Source: a virus. From it: DNA of 41,703 bases. Positions within the stretch are counted from its first letter, which is position 1. Every line of letters begins with the position of its first letter. The position numbers and the translations under genes are program-made. The notes under the pieces are model-generated. The model was not told where the DNA came from, did not search any database, and saw nothing but the letters and a program-made list of their open reading frames with translations. The stretch lies in the IMG/VR virus record IMGVR_UViG_3300043353_000009, positions 1 to 41,703 of that record. One strand, 5' to 3'. Shown one piece after another: positions 6,715 through 13,900 of the stretch.

Positions 6715-7422
6715 ATGTCAGATATCGTCAAGAAGACCGAGCACCTGCCCGCCGATTTCGGCGCCAGCCTGATGAAGGGCATCGAGCAGACCCGCTCGAC
6801 GCTCTCGACCGGCGGCGGCGGCAAGCCGTTCATGCGGCTCTCCCGCGCCGGGGAGTACATCTACGGCCCGCAGAACGTCGAAGTGCAGCCGGGCTCGCAC
6901 TGGGCCGTCAACCTCGCCGGCCTCGAGCACGGCTGGGTCTGCTGGGGCGACGGCGAGCTGCTGGGGCAGGTCATGTGCAGCGTCCAGCTGCCGCTGCCGA
7001 CGCGGCCGATGCCGATCGAGGGCTACTCCTTTGAGGGGCAGTGGGGAATGACGCTCGCCTGCGTCAAGGGCGACGACAAGGGGCTGGAGGCGATCTACAA
7101 AAACAACAGCCTCGGGTTCCGCAAGGCGTTCGACCAGCTGCTGTCGGACATCCGCTCCCGCTACGTCATCGACCAGCAGTTCTACTGGCCGGTGCTCGAG
7201 CTGGAGACCAGCAACTACCCCCACAAGAAGTACGGCAAGATCTTCGAGCCGATCTTCAAGATCGTGGGCTGGGCCGACGCCGAGGGGCAGCTGCAGACCG
7301 CCAAGCCGCGGGCGATCGCCCCGATCAAGCCGGAACCGGCCCCGGAAGCTGCAGCGGAGCCCGCTGGTGAGCCCGCGCCCGCGCCCCGCGTTGGACAGCG
7401 CCGCCGCCCGGCAGCGCGCTGA
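6715..7422 (+). CDS. Replication-operon protein of unknown fold, possible ssDNA-binding protein
   Basis: A 235-residue protein between the DUF2800 nuclease and the DNA polymerase, where many related modules carry a ssDNA-binding protein (DUF2815 or similar). I do not recognise DUF2815 or an OB-fold motif directly. Residues 1-200 look globular with many aromatic residues. The C-terminal 40 residues are Pro/Ala/Glu-rich and end in a basic RRRPAAR tail, unlike the acidic tip of bacterial SSB. Of the three in-frame ATGs (6697, 6709, 6715), 6715 has GAGAG at the best spacing. A role in coating or handling single strands is inferred from position only. Confidence 0.8.
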   Translation: MSDIVKKTEHLPADFGASLMKGIEQTRSTLSTGGGGKPFMRLSRAGEYIYGPQNVEVQPGSHWAVNLAGLEHGWVCWGDGELLGQVMCSVQLPLPTRPMPIEGYSFEGQWGMTLACVKGDDKGLEAIYKNNSLGFRKAFDQLLSDIRSRYVIDQQFYWPVLELETSNYPHKKYGKIFEPIFKIVGWADAEGQLQTAKPRAIAPIKPEPAPEAAAEPAGEPAPAPRVGQRRRPAAR

Positions 7423-7430
7423 CGGCCTCT

Positions 7431-7456
7431 ACAGGCGGCCCCACGGGGCCGCCTGT
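7431..7456. terminator. Perfect inverted repeat upstream of DNA polymerase
   Basis: ACAGGCGGCCCC (7431-7442), AC, GGGGCCGCCTGT (7445-7456): a perfect 12-bp inverted repeat with almost no loop, then only TTTCA. It could be a weak terminator or attenuator between the 235-aa gene and the polymerase, or a protein-binding dyad. Confidence 0.5.
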
Positions 7457-7482
7457 TTCACTTATTTCACTTATTTCATTTA
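7456..7482 (+). repeat. Three tandem 9-bp repeats
   Basis: TTTCACTTA, TTTCACTTA, TTTCATTTA lie head to tail directly after the inverted repeat and just before the polymerase ribosome binding site. In the mRNA this is an unstructured, U-rich leader; in DNA it could be a small iteron set. Confidence 0.7.
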
Positions 7483-7493
7483 GGGCCACAATC

Positions 7494-9680
7494 ATGACCG
7501 ACCTCGACCGGGCCGCCGGGCCGACCTTCGCGATCGAGAACATCGGGTTTATCGATTTCGAGACCAAGAGCGCCACCGACATCAAGGCGGGCACCTACCG
7601 CTACGCCACCGAGGCCGACGCCATCATCTGCAGCTACGCGATCGGCGACGGTCCCGTTCGTGCGGTCACCGTGGCAGAGTTTGACGGCCCGCTGGACTGG
7701 CACATGATGCCTGAAGATATGCAGGAATTTCACGATCGTGTGGCCACCGGGACCGCAGTCTGGGCGGCGTGGAACGCGGGTTTCGACAAGGCGGTCTGGA
7801 ACTTCGCCACCGAGGGCTTCCCGCTGATGAAGCCCGAACACATCATCGACGTCATGGCGCAGGCGGTCGCATCCGGCCTGCCGCCGGATCTGGCGCAGGC
7901 CTCGGCCACGGTCGGCCACGACCTCAAGATCGGCGAGGGCAAGGATCTGATCAAGCTGTTCTGCACCCCCGGCGGCCTGAAGGGCGTTCAGGGCACCCCG
8001 ACGAGCCACCCCGACGAGTGGATTGCCTTCCTCGGCTACGCCATGGGCGACATCGCCGCCATGCGGAGCGTCTTCAAGGCCACCAGACAGCTCTCTCTGG
8101 CGGAATGGAAAGAATACTGGAGCATGGAAGCCGTCAACGAGCGCGGCGTCGGCATCGATCTGGCGTTCGCGACATCAGCGGCCAAGCTGGCTGAGGAGGA
8201 CAAAGTCCGATCGCGCGCCGAGCTGACCGACCTGACCCACGGCGCGGTGACCTCGGTGGATCAGGTCGCCAAACTGGTGGCGTGGCTGATGCAGCACCTG
8301 CCGACCGAGGGGCAGGCCATCCTGACCAAGCGCGAGGAGGAGGTCGACGAGGAGGGCGTCGTCACCAAGCCCGCCAAGTACCAGCTGACCCGCAAGCGGA
8401 TCGAGCGCCTGCTGGCCTACATGACCGATTTTCACGATATACTGGCGCTGCCTGAATGGTCAGAGATGATCCGCGTGCTGCAGATCCGCCAGTACGGGGG
8501 GTCCAAAACCCCGGCCAAGTTTGCCCGCATGTTGCAGCAGCAGGTCGACGGCGTCCTCTACGGCCAGTACGTCTTCAATGGCGCACCGCAGACCGGCCGC
8601 GCCTCGTCGAAGGGCGTCCAGATCCACAATCTGGCGCGCGACACCATCAAGGGTGAGGCCGACGCGATCGAGCATATTTACAGCGGCTGCAGCTACGACT
8701 ATCTGGCCGCGTTCGGCGACAGCACCCCAGTCGCCCGCAAGCTGTCGCTGCTGATCCGGCCGACCTTCATAGCCTCGCCCGGCAAGGTTTTTGTCTGGTC
8801 GGACTGGAGCCAGATCGAGGCCCGCGTGTTGCCTTGGCTGTGCGACCACATGAGCGGCGCCAAGGCGCGCGTGCAGATCTTCCGCGACGTCGACGCTGAT
8901 CCGTCGGTGCCCGACATCTACACTCGCACCGCGGCCACGCTGTCGGGTCTGGCGATCGCGGATGTAACGAAGCCAATCCGGCAGCGTGGCAAAGTCGCCG
9001 AGCTCGCCCTCGGCTTCTGCGGCGGCGTCGGCGCCCTGCAGGCGATGGCGGCCGGCTACGGCCTCCACTTCAGCGACACCGAGGCCAAGGTCATCGTCGA
9101 CCGCTGGCGCGAGGCTAACCCGTGGGCGCAGGACTACTCCCGCCAGATCTGGGAAGGCATGCGGCTGGCGATGTCGCCGGAATACACCTCCGACCCCGAC
9201 CGGGCCGTCAAGGTCGGCCGGGTCTGGCTGAAGTACGACCCGTGCTATTTCGGCGGCTCCCTGCTGGCGCGTCTGCCGTCTGGCAGAGTGCTGACCTACC
9301 GCACGATGCGCTGGGAGGACGTCGACGTGCTGGGCGAGGACGACAAGCCGACCGGCGTCAAGTCGCGCGAGATGACCTTCGCGCGCGGCTATGGCCGGGT
9401 GAAGCTGTGGCCGGGCATGTTCGTGGAGAACTTCACCCAAGCCACTGCGGCTGACTTCCTGCGCGGGACGCTGGTGCGGCTGCAGGGCATGAGCTCGGTG
9501 CGCCTCCACACCCACGACGAGATCCTGCTGGAGACGACGGTCGAGGCGGCAGAGTATGATGCCTGCACCCTGCGCTGGTTCATGCAGCAGGGCTTCGACT
9601 GGTCGGAGGGCCTGCCGCTGATGTCTGAAGAGACTATTGGCTACAGCTACACCAAGTCCGAGGAGGGACACGGGCTATGA
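7494..9680 (+). CDS. Family A DNA polymerase with 3'-5' exonuclease domain
   Basis: A 728-residue replicative polymerase of the PolA family in the phage form. The exonuclease domain shows IDFETK at 20-25 (D21, E23) and WNAGFD at 93-98 (N94, D98). The polymerase domain shows motif A SDWSQIEAR (D437), motif B IRQRGKVAELALGF (R496, K500), and motif C HTHDE (H674, D675, E676). All catalytic acids are present, so it should be an active proofreading polymerase. There is no 5'-3' exonuclease domain. Its stop overlaps the next start as ATGA. ATG 7494 lies after TTTAGGG. Confidence 0.96.
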   Translation: MTDLDRAAGPTFAIENIGFIDFETKSATDIKAGTYRYATEADAIICSYAIGDGPVRAVTVAEFDGPLDWHMMPEDMQEFHDRVATGTAVWAAWNAGFDKAVWNFATEGFPLMKPEHIIDVMAQAVASGLPPDLAQASATVGHDLKIGEGKDLIKLFCTPGGLKGVQGTPTSHPDEWIAFLGYAMGDIAAMRSVFKATRQLSLAEWKEYWSMEAVNERGVGIDLAFATSAAKLAEEDKVRSRAELTDLTHGAVTSVDQVAKLVAWLMQHLPTEGQAILTKREEEVDEEGVVTKPAKYQLTRKRIERLLAYMTDFHDILALPEWSEMIRVLQIRQYGGSKTPAKFARMLQQQVDGVLYGQYVFNGAPQTGRASSKGVQIHNLARDTIKGEADAIEHIYSGCSYDYLAAFGDSTPVARKLSLLIRPTFIASPGKVFVWSDWSQIEARVLPWLCDHMSGAKARVQIFRDVDADPSVPDIYTRTAATLSGLAIADVTKPIRQRGKVAELALGFCGGVGALQAMAAGYGLHFSDTEAKVIVDRWREANPWAQDYSRQIWEGMRLAMSPEYTSDPDRAVKVGRVWLKYDPCYFGGSLLARLPSGRVLTYRTMRWEDVDVLGEDDKPTGVKSREMTFARGYGRVKLWPGMFVENFTQATAADFLRGTLVRLQGMSSVRLHTHDEILLETTVEAAEYDACTLRWFMQQGFDWSEGLPLMSEETIGYSYTKSEEGHGL

Positions 9681-9880
9681 AAATCTCCCCGATCGCGGTA
9701 GTGCCGACCCTGTCCTACGATGAGTGCATCGAACTGTGTGAGAAGCTGGGGCTGGTCGAGACCATGCAGCACGGCGACAAGCATTACATCCGCTACACCG
9801 AGGACGGCGTCAACGCGCTGGCGGGCCTGATCGGCCTGCAGTCCAACATCGACGCAGACGAAGTATTGAGCCCGTCATGA
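9677..9880 (+). CDS. Small protein coupled to DNA polymerase and helicase
   Basis: A 67-residue, mildly acidic protein. ATG 9677 overlaps the polymerase stop and its own stop overlaps the helicase start, both as ATGA, so it is translationally coupled on both sides. The predicted shape is helix-turn-strand (LSYDECIELCEKLGL, then KHYIRYTEDG), reminiscent of a small winged-helix-like fold, but I cannot assign a family. Fixed position between polymerase and helicase suggests a cofactor for one of them (inference). Confidence 0.82.
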   Translation: MKISPIAVVPTLSYDECIELCEKLGLVETMQHGDKHYIRYTEDGVNALAGLIGLQSNIDADEVLSPS

Positions 9881-11265
9881 GACATAAGAACGAGCTGCGC
9901 CCCTATCAGGACCGCATCGCCACGGCGCTGTACGAGAACGACGAGGCTATGGTCGTCCTGCGGCCCGGCGGCGGCAAGACAGTTACCGCCCTGACCGCCA
10001 TCACCGAGCTGCTGGAGGACAGGGTGATCCGCCACGCGCTGGTGATCGCTCCCAAACGCGTCGCGAGGGTTGTCTGGCCCGACGAGATCGACAGCTGGGC
10101 ACACACCACGGGCCTGCGCTACGCCATCCTCGACGGCCCGCCCGGCGAACGAGATATACAGTTGCGCCGCCTGCCGGTGAGCATTCGCCAGATCACGATC
10201 GTCGGCATCGACCTCATCCCGTGGCTGGTCAAGGAGCTGGCCAAGTACCCCGGCGACAGCCCGCTGTTCGACCTGCTCGTGATCGACGAGGCCTCCCGCC
10301 TACGCAACCCCGGCGGCGTCCGCGCCAAGGATCTCGCCAAGCACGCCCACCGCTGGAAGATGGTCTGGGGCCTCTCCGGCACGCTGCGGCCGTCGTCGGC
10401 GCAGGATCTGTTCATGCCGTCCCGCGTGGTGACGCGGGGTAAGTTGTGGGGCAAGTCGTTCTACCGCTGGCGGCAGGAGCATTTCCGGCAGACCGATTTT
10501 CAGGGCTACGACTGGACCCCGCTCCCCGGCGCGGAGGACAAACTCAACGCCGAGATCGCGCCTCTTGTCGCCACCGTGAAGGACGGCGAGCTGGTGCAGC
10601 CGGAGCCGACGATCGTTATCGATCGCGTCCAGCTGCCGGCCGGCGCCCGTCACCAGTACAACGCCATGAACCGCAAGCTGGTCGCCGACGCCGGCGGGTT
10701 GTCGATCGTCGCCGCCTCGACTGGGGTGGCCACCGGCAAGCTGGCGCAGATCGCCAATGGCTTCCTGTACGACAGCGGCAAGCGACCGATCCCCTGCCAC
10801 TCCGCGAAGCGAGAGTGGCTGGAGGATGTGATTGAGAACGCCACCGGCCCGACGCTGCTGATCTATGACTTCAACTCGGATCTGAGACTGCTGCGCGACG
10901 CCCTCGGCGACGATCTACCCTACATCGGAGCTGGCAAGGCCGACGATGCGGCGGCGCTGGATATCGAACGCTGGAACAAGGGCGAGTATCCGTTCATGGC
11001 CCTGCACCCGGCCTCCGGGGGGCACGGCCTCAACCTGCAGCACGGCGGCGCCGACATGGCGTGGATTGCGCCGACGTGGTCGCCTGAGTACTGGGAGCAG
11101 ACCATCGCGAGGCTCAACAGATCCGGCCAGAAGCGTCAGGTGATCGTCCGCGTCTGCGTCGCCGACCAGACCGTCGACGACCTGAAGCTGGACCGGGTTC
11201 ACCACAAAATGACGGCGCAGGAGGCTTTCGAGGCCTACCTGCGCCGCTGGCAAAAGACTGCCTGA
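9877..11265 (+). CDS. SNF2-family DEAD/DEAH-type helicase
   Basis: A 462-residue superfamily 2 helicase. Motif I is GGGKT at 31-35, motif II DEAS at 137-140, and motif III is in GLSGTLRPSS. The C-terminal RecA-like domain carries HPASGGHGLNLQHGGADM and the motif VI box IARLNRSGQ (R412, R415). This layout matches the compact phage SNF2/DEXD proteins that accompany DUF2800, VRR-NUC and PolA genes. It would remodel or unwind DNA, probably at forks or branched intermediates, using ATP. ATGA overlap with the preceding gene; it is the last gene of the plus-strand replication operon. Confidence 0.93.
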   Translation: MRHKNELRPYQDRIATALYENDEAMVVLRPGGGKTVTALTAITELLEDRVIRHALVIAPKRVARVVWPDEIDSWAHTTGLRYAILDGPPGERDIQLRRLPVSIRQITIVGIDLIPWLVKELAKYPGDSPLFDLLVIDEASRLRNPGGVRAKDLAKHAHRWKMVWGLSGTLRPSSAQDLFMPSRVVTRGKLWGKSFYRWRQEHFRQTDFQGYDWTPLPGAEDKLNAEIAPLVATVKDGELVQPEPTIVIDRVQLPAGARHQYNAMNRKLVADAGGLSIVAASTGVATGKLAQIANGFLYDSGKRPIPCHSAKREWLEDVIENATGPTLLIYDFNSDLRLLRDALGDDLPYIGAGKADDAAALDIERWNKGEYPFMALHPASGGHGLNLQHGGADMAWIAPTWSPEYWEQTIARLNRSGQKRQVIVRVCVADQTVDDLKLDRVHHKMTAQEAFEAYLRRWQKTA

Positions 11266-11268
11266 AGT

Positions 11269-11300
11269 AAAAAGTCGGGGAGGCATTTTCGCCCTCCCCG
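11269..11300 (-). terminator. Terminator for the leftward accessory operon
   Basis: On the minus strand CGGGGAGG (11300-11293) pairs with CCTCCCCG (11283-11276), followed by ACTTTTT (T run 11273-11269). A second hairpin (TCGGGG near 11305 with TCCCCGA near 11326) lies next to it. Together they fill the 64 bp between the convergent helicase gene and the small membrane gene. Confidence 0.78.
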
Positions 11301-11329
11301 CAGGTGTCGGGGGGAATAACGATCCCCGA

Positions 11330-11425
11330 TCAGTTGTCGCTCATTTGGTCGAGCAGGTAGGCCAAGATGTAGCCGAGGCCGGCGGCGGCAGCGAGGCTCG
11401 CGATGAACATCATCCACATCGTCAT
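11330..11425 (-). CDS. Tiny membrane peptide (31 aa)
   Basis: A 31-residue frame from ATG 11425: a short start, then one hydrophobic helix (MMFIASLAAAAGLGYILAYL) and a polar DQMSDN end. It begins 15 bp after the PEP-CTERM gene and ends just before the operon terminator. The Shine-Dalgarno is poor, and in-frame ATGs at 11416 and 11413 are alternatives. It looks like a single-pass inner-membrane peptide; whether it works with the neighbouring secreted protein is unknown. Confidence 0.4.
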   Translation of the reverse strand: MTMWMMFIASLAAAAGLGYILAYLLDQMSDN

Positions 11426-11439
11426 CGCGAGCCCATTGG

Positions 11440-12126
11440 CTAAGCGAGGCGAACGCCACCCAGCTTCTGACGGGCGCCCAGCAGGCCGAGGCCTAAGAAC
11501 CCGACGATCATCATGAACCACGTGCTGGCCTCAGGCACGGCGGCCTGCAGGTTGAGCTGGCCGGTCTGAAGGCCAACGGCGTCGTGCAGCGCGAACGGGA
11601 ACGGCTGTTCGTACAGGACAAACATCCCGGTCAGGTTGAACGAGTCGCCTTGGCCGACCAGATCAAGTGTGAGGGTGCCCGTGGTGGTGGCACCCTGCGC
11701 GAGGCCGTCACCGGCACCGAACAGGCAGTTCAAACCGGCGTTGCCGCAGAACGACGAGGTGTTGATCCCGCCGTCTACGATGCCGCCGACTTGGGCTTGG
11801 TTGAAGACCGAGCCCGTCATGGACGCGTTCTGGATCAGCGGGGAGGTGTTGAAGCCGAAACCCCACGTCTGATAGGCCGGGAGCGTCGACGTGTTGGTTA
11901 CGGAGTAACCGAACGTCCACGTATTTTGCTGCGTGTTGTGGCCTGTCAAGGTGAGGGTCACGTTGGTTCCGAGCCCGGCAGCGACCGGGTCGGTAACGTC
12001 GTCAATACGGCCGTCAAATGACACCGTTCCACTCTGGCCGATTTGGTTGGCGTTGATGGTCGTGGCACCTGCGGGAGTAACGGCTAAGGCAAGTAAGGCG
12101 GTTGCAGCCAATAAAAGTCGCTTCAT
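11440..12126 (-). CDS. PEP-CTERM-like secreted protein (exosortase target)
   Basis: A 228-residue exported protein. It has a Sec signal peptide (MKRLLLAATALLALAV, cleavage near AGA-TT at about 22), a beta-rich Thr/Asn/Gly body with two cysteines (SSFCGNAGLNCLFG), and a C-terminal tripartite signal: VPEASTW at 197-203, a hydrophobic helix, then a short basic end ARQKLGGVRLA. This is the layout of PEP-CTERM proteins, which exosortase cuts after export to place the protein in the envelope or extracellular matrix; alphaproteobacterial versions typically read VPEPSTW. The canonical second Pro is Ala here. AGGAGA precedes ATG 12126. Phage genes flank it on both sides. A phage-borne copy is unexpected; it may alter the host surface or exopolysaccharide. 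Confidence 0.85.
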   Translation of the reverse strand: MKRLLLAATALLALAVTPAGATTINANQIGQSGTVSFDGRIDDVTDPVAAGLGTNVTLTLTGHNTQQNTWTFGYSVTNTSTLPAYQTWGFGFNTSPLIQNASMTGSVFNQAQVGGIVDGGINTSSFCGNAGLNCLFGAGDGLAQGATTTGTLTLDLVGQGDSFNLTGMFVLYEQPFPFALHDAVGLQTGQLNLQAAVPEASTWFMMIVGFLGLGLLGARQKLGGVRLA

Positions 12127-12173
12127 AGATAATTCTCCTGATCAGAGGATGGTGCGGAATGCACCGCTCAAGG

Positions 12174-12485
12174 TCATGTGCTGGCCTTGGGCGGTGAACT
12201 CTGGTCGAGGGCGGCGCGGGCGACCCGCCCACCATCATAACGTTCGTAATTTGCATAGAACCGCAGCGCCATCTCCAGCGCCGCGATGCGGTTATCCTTG
12301 CGTATCCACATCTCTCCAGCTTCTTTCAGCGCCGCCTCCAGCGCCTTGATACGCTTGGCGGCTTCCTGTGCCGTCTTCTCGACGTTGTAGCGTTCGTGTT
12401 CTACTTCGAACTCCAGCGCCTCGATGCGGGCGGCGGCTGCTTCGCGTGTGAGTAGGTGTGGCCGCGTTGTCTTGGCTATGCTCAT
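12174..12485 (-). CDS. Coiled-coil hypothetical protein
   Basis: A 103-residue, highly charged helical protein. Residues about 13-75 are mostly Ala, Glu, Lys, Arg and Leu with heptad-like spacing (REAAAARIEALEFEVEHERY and KRIKALEAALKEAGEMW). The ATG at 12485 overlaps the upstream stop as ATGA. Its C-terminal half (RIAALEMALRFYANYERYDG) resembles part of the upstream 71-residue protein (RIGVLELALRAAARRF), so the two may be distant duplicates. Function unknown. Confidence 0.78.
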   Translation of the reverse strand: MSIAKTTRPHLLTREAAAARIEALEFEVEHERYNVEKTAQEAAKRIKALEAALKEAGEMWIRKDNRIAALEMALRFYANYERYDGGRVARAALDQSSPPKAST

Positions 12486-12697
12486 TTATCCCCCTCCGGT
12501 TGCAGGGCGGCAACGCATTCGTTGTGGGCGACTGCCGGGTCAACGCCGTTGATCCAGCCGACGCTGGCCATGAAACTGAACCGGCGGGCGGCGGCCCGCA
12601 GCGCCAGTTCAAGCACGCCGATGCGGGCGTCAGCCCGCACCAACGCGCCCTCAAGCCGCAGAATACGCTCAAGGGCCTCGGCCAGCGTGTAGTTCAT
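12482..12697 (-). CDS. Small helical hypothetical protein
   Basis: A 71-residue protein with a leucine-rich N-terminal helix (LAEALERILRLEGALVRADA) and a second helix ARIGVLELALRAAARRFSF. It overlaps the GcrA-like gene by 4 bp upstream and the 103-residue gene by 4 bp downstream, so it is embedded in a tightly coupled operon. No motif identifies its role; oligomerisation through the helices is likely. Confidence 0.75.
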   Translation of the reverse strand: MNYTLAEALERILRLEGALVRADARIGVLELALRAAARRFSFMASVGWINGVDPAVAHNECVAALQPEGDK

Positions 12698-13134
12698 GGA
12701 TACCTCTGCCGGTTGTAGCCGATCGCGCGGTGCTTGGTGCAGTACACCTCCTCGAACGGGGTCGTCTCCCCGCAGTAGCGGTACGGCGGCCGATCGGACA
12801 CCGTGCCCAGAGGCCAGCGGCAGGTGTCGTTCTCCAGCTGGTAGATCGACAGCCCCGGCTCGGCAGCGACCGGCTCCGGGGGAGGAGGGATCGGTGCCGC
12901 CACCGGAACCGGCCGCGGGGCCGGCTTGGATGGCGTCGGTGGGGGTTTGCGGGGGCCGGCAGTGCTTCTCATCGGCAGCTCCATCCGGCGCGCCTTGCCG
13001 ATCAGGGCGTTGCAGGAGATCTCCAGCTTGAAGATAGCAGACATCTCGGTCGCCATCTCCTCGAAAGATCCGCCTTTACGGTGGAGAGCGCGGAGGGTGG
13101 CCATCATGGCAGGGGTCCAGACGTGCTTGATCAT
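12694..13134 (-). CDS. gcrA: GcrA-family cell-cycle regulator
   Basis: A 146-residue protein with the two ends of GcrA. The N-terminus has WTPAMMATLRALHRKGGSFE (6-25) and NALIGKARRMELP (42-54), the helix-turn-helix-like GcrA box normally reading T-RNAVIGK-HRLGL. A Pro-rich linker (about 60-95) follows. The C-terminus has CRWPLG (C105), YRYCG (C121) and YCTKHR (C132, H135). In Caulobacter GcrA binds sigma70 and activates promoters carrying CcrM-methylated GANTC sites. A phage copy could redirect host sigma70 holoenzyme. ATG 13134 overlaps the upstream stop as ATGA with AAGGTG before it; an upstream extension of the frame to 13257 is rejected. Confidence 0.9.
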   Translation of the reverse strand: MIKHVWTPAMMATLRALHRKGGSFEEMATEMSAIFKLEISCNALIGKARRMELPMRSTAGPRKPPPTPSKPAPRPVPVAAPIPPPPEPVAAEPGLSIYQLENDTCRWPLGTVSDRPPYRYCGETTPFEEVYCTKHRAIGYNRQRYP

Positions 13135-13334
13135 TTCACCTTCCCCGTCATCAGCCACCAGTGCGGGCCGTAGACCGCTCGCTCGTAGCACGCCTCGCAC
13201 TTGTAGGCCTCGGCGTCGGGCTCGCAGCCAAACTGCTCGTGGCCGCAGTTGGCGCACAGCCCGGCCATGTCCTCGTCGAGCTGTTGGATCTGCTCCAGCG
13301 TGATCTTGCGCTGACTACGCTGCAGGGTTTTCAT
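13131..13334 (-). CDS. Zinc-ribbon protein
   Basis: A 67-residue protein with a basic N-terminal helix (LQRSQRKITLEQIQQLDE) and a zinc ribbon formed by C27-x2-C30 and C46-x2-C49, with an extra cysteine at C37. It ends in a YGPHWWLMTGKVK tail. Stand-alone ribbons of this size usually bind DNA, RNA polymerase or another protein. Translationally coupled to the GcrA-like gene, so a joint role in transcription is plausible but not shown. Confidence 0.82.
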   Translation of the reverse strand: MKTLQRSQRKITLEQIQQLDEDMAGLCANCGHEQFGCEPDAEAYKCEACYERAVYGPHWWLMTGKVK

Positions 13335-13599
13335 GGGAGCCTCCGTTGATGTATTCCTTGTGCGCCGCCAGCACGCTCTCGCCGTACGCCTTGGTGCGCG
13401 CAGTGGCGTCGTCGAGCAGCTTGGCGTGTTCGTCGACGTGCTTCTGGATCTCCTCGACCAAACCCTTGACGCGCTCGAGCAGTTCCGTCGCCTCCTTGAC
13501 GTTGTCCTCCGCGCCCCGGATCAGGGACGCGCCCAGTTCCTTGGCGATGCTGACGAACGTGTACTGGTTCACGCCGTTGAGTGGTTGCTTGTCTGTCAT
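13315..13599 (-). CDS. Coiled-coil hypothetical protein, first gene of accessory operon
   Basis: A 94-residue acidic helical protein, with a long coiled-coil-like middle (ATELLERVKGLVEEIQKHVD and onward). ATG 13599 follows a GGAAGG Shine-Dalgarno. Its 3' end overlaps the zinc-ribbon gene by 20 bp in another frame. It is the first gene of the leftward operon 13599-11330, opposite the small rightward genes, so the 106 bp upstream must hold promoters for both directions. No family recognised. Confidence 0.78.
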   Translation of the reverse strand: MTDKQPLNGVNQYTFVSIAKELGASLIRGAEDNVKEATELLERVKGLVEEIQKHVDEHAKLLDDATARTKAYGESVLAAHKEYINGGSHENPAA

Positions 13600-13649
13600 G
13601 ATGCCTTCCCGGTTATAAACAATTTGGTAACGCTATAGCAGCATCGCCC

Positions 13650-13679
13650 TTGTGGCAAGCCTGTCGTCGGGTCTATAAG
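13650..13679 (+). promoter_or_regulatory. Probable promoter for the small rightward genes
   Basis: TTGTGG (13650-13655), 18-bp spacer, TATAAG (13674-13679). It is followed by the leader CATCAACAACtGGAGCA, which closely matches CATCAACAACgGAGCA in front of the early gene at 1713. Confidence 0.5.
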
Positions 13680-13705
13680 CGGGTCATCAACAACTGGAGC
13701 ATCAC

Positions 13706-13900
13706 ATGGTACCCAATGCCTACATCTCCCTGCACGACGTCAGCGCCGTCGCGGCCCACGCCGACACCTACTTCAGCACGCCGCTGATGCTGTCGATCGA
13801 TGGCGCGCACGGCAAGCTGCGCCTCGCGGTTTTCTTCAAGGGCGCCAGCGCCGACTACGTCAACCGCCTCGCCGAGGCCATCAACGGAGTGAAACCATGA
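13706..13900 (+). CDS. Small hypothetical protein
   Basis: A 64-residue protein from ATG 13706, with GGAG at 13696-13699. The predicted layout is an alpha/beta mix (YISLHDVSAVAAHADTYF, then LRLAVFFKG and a final helix YVNRLAEAINGV). No family recognised. Its leader is nearly identical to that of the early gene at 1713, so the two may be expressed together. Its stop overlaps the next small membrane gene as ATGA. Confidence 0.75.
   Translation: MVPNAYISLHDVSAVAAHADTYFSTPLMLSIDGAHGKLRLAVFFKGASADYVNRLAEAINGVKP

Noticed and set aside
8460-9671. 403-codon minus-strand frame
   Set aside because: Antisense to the polymerase domain, whose motifs A, B and C are intact on the plus strand.
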